Source: JAPLGD01 sp041302745
GTDB lineage: Bacteria; Bipolaricaulota; Bipolaricaulia; UBA7950; UBA9294
NCBI GenBank assembly: GCA_041302745.1
Contig: JBFYQP010000021.1
Span: 1 to 9,465, forward strand
Length of the DNA stretch: 9,465 bases
Direction: 5' to 3'
This document shows positions 1 through 5,672 of the stretch, in pieces (the first letter of the stretch is position 1; each line of letters starts with the position of its first letter). The position numbers and the translations under genes were made by a program. The notes beneath the pieces are model-generated. The model did no database searches and had not been told where the DNA came from. It saw nothing but the letters and a program-made list of their open reading frames with translations.

Positions 1-634
1 GGTAGTCGTAGCGATCGCTCGGCGTGGGGTGCTCCCACCACGTCGCGCGGTTTCGCCCGTGCAGACGGACGTAGGCCACGGGACTCGTGACGACCTCGCT
101 CGGCGTCGGGAGTCCCGGGAGGTCCGGCAGGTCGACGTTTACGAACCCGACGCCGATGCGGCGCAGGTGGTTCCACGTCTCCTCCCTGGCCCACGACTCG
201 TGTCGGAACTCGGCGCACAGCGGCACGTCGCGGGGGAACGTTTCGGCAAGCCCCTCGAGGTGGACGCGCGCCTCGTTCGTTGGGCGGAACGACGACGGGA
301 ACTGAGCGAGCAGGCCTCCGAGGCGCCCCGCCTCGCGGAGCGGGCGGATCGACTCGAGGAACGGGCCGCGCGCCGCGGCGAAGCCTTCTCGCTCGTGGGT
401 CATCTCCCGCGGCAGCTTCACGACGAACGTGAATCCCTCCGGCGCCCGCTCCGCCAGCCGCTCGAAGGTCGCGGGCGGCGGAATGCGGTAGTAGGTGGAG
501 TTGATCTCGACCGCGTCGAACCACCGAACGTACCGGTCGAAGTACTCGCTGCGACGGATGCCCGGCGGGTAGGCCGTCCCCACCCAGTCGGGAAAGCTGA
601 ACCCGGACGTCCCCACGCGAATCGCTCCGGCCAT
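1..634 (-). CDS. DUF72 (YecE-like) family protein, partial at left edge
   Basis: The reverse strand reads without a stop from ATG at 634-632 to the window edge, giving 211 residues of a family whose members are usually about 240-270 residues, so only the C-terminus is missing. DUF72 hallmarks appear in order: GTSGFSFPDW (residues 8-17), VEINSTYYR (42-50), LLAQFPSSF (108-115), AEFRHESW (141-148), YVRLHGRN (188-195), a WW pair (199-200) and RYDY (208-211). The family has a TIM-barrel-like fold and no firmly established reaction. No Shine-Dalgarno precedes the ATG. Instead a TAGGAT hexamer ends exactly six bases before it, suggesting a leaderless message. The gene is divergent from the hydantoinase-family gene and may share regulation with it, but nothing in the sequence links their functions. 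The family assignment is firm; the role is unknown. Confidence 0.95.
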   Translation of the reverse strand, partial: MAGAIRVGTSGFSFPDWVGTAYPPGIRRSEYFDRYVRWFDAVEINSTYYRIPPPATFERLAERAPEGFTFVVKLPREMTHEREGFAAARGPFLESIRPLREAGRLGGLLAQFPSSFRPTNEARVHLEGLAETFPRDVPLCAEFRHESWAREETWNHLRRIGVGFVNVDLPDLPGLPTPSEVVTSPVAYVRLHGRNRATWWEHPTPSDRYDY

Positions 635-640
635 GCGTCC

Positions 641-646
641 ATCCTA
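641..646 (-). promoter_or_regulatory. -10 element of a putative leaderless promoter for the DUF72 gene
   Basis: Read on the minus strand the hexamer is TAGGAT, followed by six bases (GGACGC) and then the ATG at 634. A sigma-70-type promoter initiates about seven bases after the last base of the -10, which would place +1 on the A of the start codon. No convincing -35 hexamer is seen 16-18 bp upstream in this very GC-rich stretch, and no ribosome-binding site is present. The same geometry on the opposite strand (706-711) strengthens the call. Confidence 0.55.
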
Positions 647-705
647 CCCCGCAGGCGGCCTCCGGGCCCACAGGGACCGGCCCCGGGAAGACGGGCGGGG
701 ATCGC

Positions 706-711
706 TACAAT
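706..711 (+). promoter_or_regulatory. -10 element of a putative leaderless promoter for the hydantoinase-family gene
   Basis: TACAAT differs from the TATAAT consensus at one base and stands out in a GC-rich background. It is followed by six bases (GGGCGC) and then GTG at 718, so predicted +1 coincides with the first base of the start codon. There is no purine-rich Shine-Dalgarno in front of the GTG and no clear -35. The ATG at 710-712 overlaps this hexamer but meets a TGA after three codons, so it cannot be the gene start. Confidence 0.6.
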
Positions 712-717
712 GGGCGC

Positions 718-2082
718 GTGAAGAAGAGCGAAGCCGGACGAGAACGGTGCGACCTGGTGATTCGCGGCGCGCGGGTCCTTACCCCCTACGGCCTTCTGGC
801 AACATCCCTCGGGATCGCCGGTGGGCGCATCGCGGCGCTGGGCGGCGCCCCGGCCGCAGACGAGACGCTCGACGCGAACGGCCTGTGGGTCCTCGCGGGA
901 GCCGTCGACGGGCACACCCACATGGAGGCCCCGGCGTTCGGGATCCGGTCGCGCGACACGTTCGAGTCGGGAACGAAGGCGGCGGCAGCGGCCGGAGTCA
1001 CGACGATCGTCGACTTCACCGTGGCGGCCGGGACGACGCTCGGGCTCGAGGTTGAGTCCCGGATCGACGCGGCTCGCGACGCCGTCGTCGATGTCGCCCT
1101 CCACGCCGAGATCGCCGGCTGGCGCCCCGACCGCGCCGGCGAGGTCGCAGACGCCGTTCGCCTCGGAGTCCGAAGTTTCAAGTTCTACACCGTCTACGCC
1201 GAGCGGTCGGATCCCGACCAGCTTTCGGACGCGTTCCGAGCGATCGCCGCGGTCGACGGAGTCGCCATGGTCCACGCCGAGGACGAGGAGATCGTGCGCG
1301 CGGCGTCGGCTCTTCTCTCGCGCGAGGAGCGACGACGCGCGATCGCGCTCCCGAGGAGCCGTCCCGCGATCGCGGAGTCCACGGCCGTCTCCCTCGTCGC
1401 CGCCCTCTCCGAGCGCGCCGGCGTCCGCCTTCACATCGCCCACGTGAGCAGCGCAGGCGGGTGCGATGCGGTGCGGCGGGCCAAGGCGCGCGGCGTCCGG
1501 ATCACGGCGGAGACCTGTCCTCACTACCTGGTTCTCGACGAAGGGGTCTACGAGCGCGCCGGCGGCCGCGCGTGGAGCGTCATTCCCCCGCTGCGGACCG
1601 CCGCGGACCGCGAGGCGCTCTGGTCCGCCCTTCGCGACGGCACGGTCGACGCGGTCGCCACCGACCACTGCCCGTTCCTGCGCGCCGACAAGGAGGCCGG
1701 CGACGACGTCCTCGAGATTCCGTGCGGACTCCCCGGAGTCGAGACGCTCCTCCCGATTCTCTACTCAGAAGGCCGAGCGCGAGGCGTGGCGCTCGAGCGG
1801 CTCGCCGTCCTCTCGGCCGAGGCTCCCGCCCGGATCTTCGGCCTTTCTCCCCGAAAGGGGCGGATCGCCGTGGGAGCCGATGCGGACCTCGTCCTCTACG
1901 ACCCACACCGCGCGTGGACGGTCGGAGCGGCGGGGCTGCATGGGGCAGGCGACGTCTCCCCCTACGAGGGGCTCGCGGTCCGCGGCGCCGTCGTGCGGAC
2001 GCTCGTGCGCGGGCGCACCGTCTGGGCGGACGGGGAGCTCGTCGGGCTTCCCGGCTGGGGCCGGTTCGTCCCGGCCCTCTAG
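718..2082 (+). CDS. Dihydropyrimidinase/D-hydantoinase-family cyclic amidohydrolase
   Basis: A 454-residue protein of the amidohydrolase superfamily, matching the usual length of dihydropyrimidinases and hydantoinases, which hydrolyse cyclic amide bonds (dihydrouracil, hydantoins, allantoin) with two metal ions. All expected metal ligands are visible: H66 and H68 in DGHTHME, the lysine that is carboxylated in the family (K155 in SFKFYT), H186 in MVHAED, H242 in IAHVSS and D316 in ATDHCPF. Y160 sits five residues after the lysine, as the oxyanion tyrosine does in hydantoinases. The C-terminal SPYEGLAVRG stretch is typical. Two substrate-loop positions are atypical: IPPLR (289-293), where many members have SPPLR, and IPCGLPGVE (334-342), where dihydropyrimidinases usually have PNG. 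The exact substrate (dihydropyrimidine, hydantoin or an allantoin-like ureide) therefore stays open. The GTG start is supported by the -10 at 706-711. The gene converges on the six-gene operon and could act in the same nitrogen-heterocycle pathway, though it is transcribed separately. Confidence 0.92.
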   Translation: MKKSEAGRERCDLVIRGARVLTPYGLLATSLGIAGGRIAALGGAPAADETLDANGLWVLAGAVDGHTHMEAPAFGIRSRDTFESGTKAAAAAGVTTIVDFTVAAGTTLGLEVESRIDAARDAVVDVALHAEIAGWRPDRAGEVADAVRLGVRSFKFYTVYAERSDPDQLSDAFRAIAAVDGVAMVHAEDEEIVRAASALLSREERRRAIALPRSRPAIAESTAVSLVAALSERAGVRLHIAHVSSAGGCDAVRRAKARGVRITAETCPHYLVLDEGVYERAGGRAWSVIPPLRTAADREALWSALRDGTVDAVATDHCPFLRADKEAGDDVLEIPCGLPGVETLLPILYSEGRARGVALERLAVLSAEAPARIFGLSPRKGRIAVGADADLVLYDPHRAWTVGAAGLHGAGDVSPYEGLAVRGAVVRTLVRGRTVWADGELVGLPGWGRFVPAL

Positions 2083-2100
2083 GACGTCCCGAGAAGCAGC

Positions 2101-2128
2101 AACCGCGGAGATCGCTGAGTGCGTAGAG
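2101..2128 (-). repeat. Left arm of an inverted CTCTGCG-phased intergenic repeat
   Basis: On the minus strand this arm reads as three consecutive 9-base units starting CTC (CTCTACGCA, CTCAGCGAT, CTCCGCGGT). It begins 18 bases after the stop of the hydantoinase gene. By eye, 22 of 28 positions match an arm of opposite orientation at 2205-2233, with one extra base in the latter. The arms can pair into a long imperfect stem enclosing the hairpin at 2142-2159. CGCAGAG/CTCTGCG-phased intergenic elements of this style occur in several bacterial phyla; their origin is not settled. Confidence 0.65.
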
Positions 2129-2141
2129 GGGAAAGCACCGA

Positions 2142-2159
2142 CCTCTTGCCCGCAAGAGG
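2142..2159. terminator. Perfect 7-bp stem-loop in the convergent gap, possible bidirectional terminator
   Basis: CCTCTTG (2142-2148) and CAAGAGG (2153-2159) are exact reverse complements separated by the four-base loop CCCG. The hairpin lies in the middle of the 154-bp gap between two convergent genes, where transcription from both sides must stop. No T-tract follows on either strand, so classical intrinsic termination is not proven. A structural or Rho-assisted stop, or simply the inner part of the larger inverted repeat, is equally possible. Confidence 0.45.
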
Positions 2160-2204
2160 ACGTGGGGCGGGCACGCCCGGTCCCGGAGCGGATGACGCAG
2201 CTCG

Positions 2205-2233
2205 CTCTGCGCAGCTCTGCGTCCTCTGCGGTG
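2205..2233 (+). repeat. Right arm of an inverted CTCTGCG-phased intergenic repeat
   Basis: Three tandem units begin with CTCTGCG at 2205, 2215 and 2224 (spacings 10 and 9). The arm ends only three bases beyond the ribokinase stop codon. It is inverted relative to the arm at 2101-2128. A second, smaller pairing is GACGCAG (2194-2200) with CTGCGTC (2217-2223). It sits where transcripts from the operon would leave the last gene. Confidence 0.65.
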
Positions 2234-2236
2234 GGA

Positions 2237-3160
2237 TCAGCCTTCGCTTCGAAGCGAGCGCGTCGGCTCCGCGGCCGCAGCCAGCAGCCGATCGACCTCG
2301 GCGCGGCGCGGCAGGGACGGCTGCGCCCCGTGCCTCGTCGCGGCGAGCGCTCCGGCGGCGTTCGCGAAGCGGATCGCCTCGAGGATCGGCCGCTCGGTGA
2401 CGGCGCACCCGAGGGCGCCGTTGAACGCATCCCCGGCCGCGGTGCTGTCGACAACCAGAACCGCAATCGTAGGCACGTGCGTCGTGGTCTCTCCGATCCA
2501 GTACGCGCCCTGGTCGCCCGCTTTGCAGACCGCGCCGCGCACGCCGAGCGAAAGAAGGCGGCGCGCCGCCGGCTCCAGGCCGTCGATCCCCGTCAGCTGG
2601 GAAAGCTCCGTCCGGTTCGGCGTCAGGATGTCGACCCGGTCGAGCGGAAGCGCCGACAGGTCCTGCGCCGGAGCGGGATCCAGGATCACGATCGGCCGTT
2701 CCTTGGGAAGCCGCTCGAGGACGAAGGCGATCGTCGCGAGCGGGATCTCAAGCTGGAGCAGGAGGACGTCGGCCGCCGCGATCCGATCGAAAACGCGGGC
2801 AGCGTACGCGACGTCGACCGCTCCGTTCGCGCCGGGGACGCAGGCGATCGCGTTCTCGCCGGACCGCTCCACCCAGATCGACGCCGTGCCGGTCGGAAAC
2901 TCGTCGACGTGCGCCACGGCGGACACGTCGATCCCGTCGGCGCGCAGACCCTCGACGAGGCGGTCGCCGAACGGGTCGCGGCCGACTTTCCCGAAGAAGG
3001 CCACCGCCGCTCCGAGCCGCGCGGCGGCGACCGCCTGGTTCGCCCCCTTGCCTCCCGGGTAGTAGCGGAGGCTCTCTCCGGCGACGGTTTCCCCGGGACG
3101 CGGAATCCGCGCCACCTCGGTAACGAGATCCATGTTGGCGCTTCCAAGAACGGCAATCAC
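2237..3160 (-). CDS. rbsK: Ribokinase (PfkB family), last gene of the operon
   Basis: A 307-residue PfkB-family sugar kinase that would phosphorylate ribose to ribose 5-phosphate with ATP in the cytoplasm. Ribokinase features appear in order: LGSANMDLV at the N-terminus, the GGKGANQAVAAARLG signature (36-50), DPAPA (161-165), PNRTELSQLTG (181-191) and the catalytic loop DSTAAGDAFNGAL (238-250), with D244 as the general base. The last motif is close to the RbsK version rather than fructokinase or adenosine kinase. The GTG start at 3160 overlaps the stop of the upstream glycohydrolase as GTGA, and an AAGGGAG sequence lies ten bases upstream at 3171-3177, so translation is coupled. A longer reading of the same frame is only antisense-style openness inside the upstream gene. 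Its place next to a ribosyl hydrolase suggests it captures the freed ribose. A closely related substrate such as deoxyribose cannot be excluded. Confidence 0.93.
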   Translation of the reverse strand: MIAVLGSANMDLVTEVARIPRPGETVAGESLRYYPGGKGANQAVAAARLGAAVAFFGKVGRDPFGDRLVEGLRADGIDVSAVAHVDEFPTGTASIWVERSGENAIACVPGANGAVDVAYAARVFDRIAAADVLLLQLEIPLATIAFVLERLPKERPIVILDPAPAQDLSALPLDRVDILTPNRTELSQLTGIDGLEPAARRLLSLGVRGAVCKAGDQGAYWIGETTTHVPTIAVLVVDSTAAGDAFNGALGCAVTERPILEAIRFANAAGALAATRHGAQPSLPRRAEVDRLLAAAAEPTRSLRSEG

Positions 3161-4500
3161 GCTCGTCCCACTCCCTTCGCTCGGCCGGAGCGCGTCGCCC
3201 CGGCTGCGGCAAGACGCCTTCCCCACCCCACCGTCCACTCCACGAGACGATCGAACCCGACCTCTTCGAACCCGTCGACGTAGGTCCGCAGCCCGCTCCC
3301 GATCGGCGCGCTCCACCGCTCGGGAATCCCCTCGGTTCCCGCAAGGCAGCCGACGAGGGCCGCCGCCTGCCCGGTCGAGCAGTCCGTGTCGTAGCCGCAA
3401 CGAAGCGTCGTCAGGATCGACCGCTCGAAGTCGCCTTCGCCGAGCATGAGGCCCGTGACGACGCAGGCGATGTTCGGCAGGGTGTGAATCCAGTGGTGGC
3501 GGTCGATCGACGGGGCAAGCGCGTCCATCACGCGGACGGCGTCGCCGTAGCGGCGGCACGCGTCGATCGTCTCTTCCACCGTCGCCGCAAAGCTTCCTTC
3601 GGCCGGAACGAAGCGGAGGGCGTCGCGCAGAAGGGACTCCGCCCTGGGCTTGTCGAACGCAAGCGACATCAGAGCCGCGGCGTAGACCGCGCCGTCCATC
3701 CCTTCGCGGTAGTGAGAGATGCCCGCGTCGCGGAACGCCAACTCCCCCGCCCGCTCCGGATCGCTCGGCGCCAGAAGCCCGTGAATCTCGGTCCGCATCT
3801 GGCCGCCGACCCACGCGCCGCAGGGGTTTCGGTCCCAGCGGCTCTCCGGAGGAAGCACGCCGGCCTTCACGTTCTCGAGCGCCGCCCACTCGGCGGTAAA
3901 CGCGAACGGAAGGTGCGCGACCCACTCGAGGGCGAGGTCGGCGCTCGTGAAGTCGGCCCCGTGCTCGTCCAGGGCGTGCAGGACGAGGATCGGATAGGCG
4001 GTGTCGTCGTTCTCGACCTTCGGGGGAACGAGATAGCCCCGGATCGCCCCGTGCTCGGCCGCGATCCGTTCGCGCGTCCAGCCCTCGACCGGGTCGCCGA
4101 GCGCGGTCCCGATGCACTTCCCGATCCACGCCGCGCGCACGCGGTCGGCGTAGTCCGGGGCCTGGGTTCGGTCGACAGGCGGCGTCGCCGCCAAGCGTCC
4201 GTGCAGCGCCCCGCGGGTGCGGGACCGGTACGCGTCCCACGTCGACGGCTCCCCCTCGCGGATCCCGGCAAGCCGTCCCGCCATCACCGCGTTCACGCGG
4301 GCGACGATCTGGGCGAGCGATCCCCACGCCTCCGCGGCGAACGCCGCTTCGGCCTCCTCGAGAAGCGGGAGCGCGGCACTCATGTCGCATCCCAAGTTCG
4401 CCAGGGCGTCGACGGCGGCCCGGGTTGGGTGAACCGTGACGCCGGAAGCCGTCTCCGTGCTCCACAGAGCCGCGATCTCGCCTCGACGCTTCTCGTCCAT
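3157..4500 (-). CDS. ADP-ribosylglycohydrolase-family protein with extra N-terminal domain
   Basis: A 447-residue protein whose region from about residue 118 onward matches the ADP-ribosylglycohydrolase (DraG/ARH-like) fold. It shows GKCIGTALGDPVEG (127-140), the metal-binding ENDDT (163-167) and the second metal motif DTDCSTGQAAALVG (371-384). The central part with NPCGAW...GGQ, LAPSDPERAGELAFRDA and ISHYREG resembles catabolic members found near sugar and nucleoside genes more than DraG regulators of nitrogenase. Such proteins hydrolyse N-glycosidic or O-ADP-ribosyl bonds. Residues 1-115 lie outside the core; they are mostly helical in character and of unknown function. The ATG at 4500 is fixed by GGAGGTGA at 4503-4510. 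The stop overlaps the ribokinase GTG by four bases. Inference: it frees ribose from a nucleoside or ADP-ribose-like substrate for the kinase. A role in reversing protein ADP-ribosylation is possible but less favoured by this context. Confidence 0.9.
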   Translation of the reverse strand: MDEKRRGEIAALWSTETASGVTVHPTRAAVDALANLGCDMSAALPLLEEAEAAFAAEAWGSLAQIVARVNAVMAGRLAGIREGEPSTWDAYRSRTRGALHGRLAATPPVDRTQAPDYADRVRAAWIGKCIGTALGDPVEGWTRERIAAEHGAIRGYLVPPKVENDDTAYPILVLHALDEHGADFTSADLALEWVAHLPFAFTAEWAALENVKAGVLPPESRWDRNPCGAWVGGQMRTEIHGLLAPSDPERAGELAFRDAGISHYREGMDGAVYAAALMSLAFDKPRAESLLRDALRFVPAEGSFAATVEETIDACRRYGDAVRVMDALAPSIDRHHWIHTLPNIACVVTGLMLGEGDFERSILTTLRCGYDTDCSTGQAAALVGCLAGTEGIPERWSAPIGSGLRTYVDGFEEVGFDRLVEWTVGWGRRLAAAGATRSGRAKGVGRA

Positions 4501-4502
4501 CC

Positions 4503-4510
4503 TCACCTCC
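4503..4510 (-). promoter_or_regulatory. Near-perfect Shine-Dalgarno of the ADP-ribosylglycohydrolase-family gene
   Basis: Read on the minus strand this is GGAGGTGA, an uninterrupted complement to the usual 3' end of bacterial 16S rRNA. Its GGAGG core lies five bases before the ATG at 4500. It is the strongest ribosome-binding site in the window. It sits in the only non-overlapping junction of the operon (a 29-bp gap), so this gene can be initiated independently. It also shows that the host uses Shine-Dalgarno initiation alongside the leaderless starts at the other end of the window. Confidence 0.85.
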
Positions 4511-4529
4511 CGCGGGCGTTCGAGCGCAC

Positions 4530-5672
4530 CTAGAGCGCCGACGCCATCCACTCGACGACGTCCTCGACCTCGATCGGCGACTTGGCGCGGCGCTTCGCGT
4601 CGAGGAGCGCAATCTGACACGCCGGGCACGCCGACACGACGAGGTCCGCGCCCGTGGCCGCCGCCTCCGCCCACCGCGCCTGTTCGTTCTCGACCGACAT
4701 CGCCTCGAAGCCGAGCCGGGAAAACGCTCCGCTGCCGCAGCAGAACGAGGCCTCGCGCGCCCGCCGCAGCTCGACCCGCTTCGCGCCCGGGACGGCGTCG
4801 ATCGCCCTCCGCGGCGCGTCGAACACCCCAAGGCCCCGTCCGAGAGTGCACGGGTCGTGGTAGGCGACGATCCGCGACCGCTTCTGGAGCCGGAGCGCCC
4901 CCGCCCCGATCCGCTCGGCGAGGAATTCCGTGACGTGAAGCGTTCGGAACCCCAGCGGCCGCCCCAGGAGCCGCGGGTAGTCCTCGCGGAACGTCTTCAG
5001 GCACCCGGGACACGGGAAGACGACTGTCTTCGCGCCGCTCGCCAGAACGGCGGCGACGAGCGACTCCGCCGCGGCGCGGGCCTCCTCGACCCGTCCGGCG
5101 CTCATCTGCGGGTGACCGCAGCACGTCTCGTCTCGCAAGAGGCCGAAGTCGGCGCCCGCCGCCTCGAGGAGCGCGTAGCCGGAGCGCGCGATCCCGCGCC
5201 GCACGTACGACGGGGTGCAGCCGACGAAGTAGAGCACGGGAGCGGACTTCCCGACCCGCTCCGTCCCGGGAGCCCAGTCGAGCCGCGTCTTCCGCGCCTT
5301 CCCGTACGGGTTCCCCTCCGCTTGCGTCGCATCCACCGCCGCCCCAAGCGGCGGCGGAACGAGGTCGCGCTCCGCCAGGTCGCCCTTCATCGCCTGATAC
5401 AGGTCGAGGAGTGGGAGGTACTTGAAGCACTGCTCCTCGCACGCGCCGCACTCGGTGCACGCGTAGATCCGGCCCGCGACGTCCGCGTCGTAGTCGAGGA
5501 CGCCGTCGACGAGGGCGCGGGCGATCGCGAGCTTCCCGCGTGCTCCGTACGACTCCATCCCGTACGTGACGTACGACGGGCAGATCTTCGCCTGGCTCCC
5601 CTCGATGTGGTCAAAGCAGAAGCCGCAGCGAAGACAGCTGTAGATCTGGTTCTTGAACTCCTCGACTCTCAT
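4530..5672 (-). CDS. GlcF-like iron-sulfur protein with two CCG domains
   Basis: A 380-residue electron-transfer subunit of the GlcF/LldE/HdrD type, expected to pass electrons from the FAD partner encoded just upstream. Two N-terminal [4Fe-4S] motifs are present: C13, C16, C19 with C31, and C72, C75, C78, C82. Two complete CCG (cysteine-rich) domains follow: C151, C184-C185, C221-C224 and C275, C311-C312, C349-C352. Their spacings fit the family pattern CX31-39CCX35-36CXXC. The first ferredoxin motif is unusual: 11 residues separate the third cysteine from the CP cysteine, instead of three. ATG at 5672 overlaps the stop of the FAD gene as ATGA and has a purine-rich AAAAAGGGGG at 5677-5686. 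No transmembrane segment is evident, so the complex is probably cytoplasmic or peripheral. The acceptor (quinone, electron-transfer protein or heterodisulfide) cannot be told. Confidence 0.92.
   Translation of the reverse strand: MRVEEFKNQIYSCLRCGFCFDHIEGSQAKICPSYVTYGMESYGARGKLAIARALVDGVLDYDADVAGRIYACTECGACEEQCFKYLPLLDLYQAMKGDLAERDLVPPPLGAAVDATQAEGNPYGKARKTRLDWAPGTERVGKSAPVLYFVGCTPSYVRRGIARSGYALLEAAGADFGLLRDETCCGHPQMSAGRVEEARAAAESLVAAVLASGAKTVVFPCPGCLKTFREDYPRLLGRPLGFRTLHVTEFLAERIGAGALRLQKRSRIVAYHDPCTLGRGLGVFDAPRRAIDAVPGAKRVELRRAREASFCCGSGAFSRLGFEAMSVENEQARWAEAAATGADLVVSACPACQIALLDAKRRAKSPIEVEDVVEWMASAL

Noticed and set aside
11..18. GCGATCGC octamer resembling a HIP1 palindrome
   Set aside because: It lies inside a coding region, and GATCG-rich strings are common by codon usage here. 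It is not repeated in any pattern.
706..717. ATG at 710-712 as the start of the hydantoinase gene
   Set aside because: It is out of frame and meets TGA after ATG GGC GCG. The in-frame GTG at 718 is the only sensible start near the N-terminal beta-strand.
418..1668. Minus-strand frame of 416 codons antisense to the hydantoinase gene and running into the DUF72 region
   Set aside because: No recognisable motifs. The real DUF72 gene is in another frame with a well-placed ATG at 634.
2205..2233. Three CTCTGCG units considered as a CRISPR-like array
   Set aside because: The units are 9-10 bp with no spacers, and only three are present.
1466..3283. Long plus-strand open frame of 605 codons spanning the hydantoinase gene, the intergenic gap and ribokinase
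   Set aside because: It is rich in Arg, Pro, Ser and Ala, has no family motifs, and overlaps two well-supported genes. High GC suppresses stop codons in non-coding frames.
3157..4500. ADP-ribosylglycohydrolase as part of an anti-phage or toxin-antitoxin ADP-ribosylation system
   Set aside because: No ADP-ribosyltransferase or toxin partner lies nearby, and the coupling is to ribokinase and metabolic genes.
4501..4529. Gap between the Fe-S gene and the glycohydrolase gene as a terminator or a new promoter
   Set aside because: It is only 29 bp, contains little beyond the Shine-Dalgarno, and shows no hairpin with a T-tract or -10 element.
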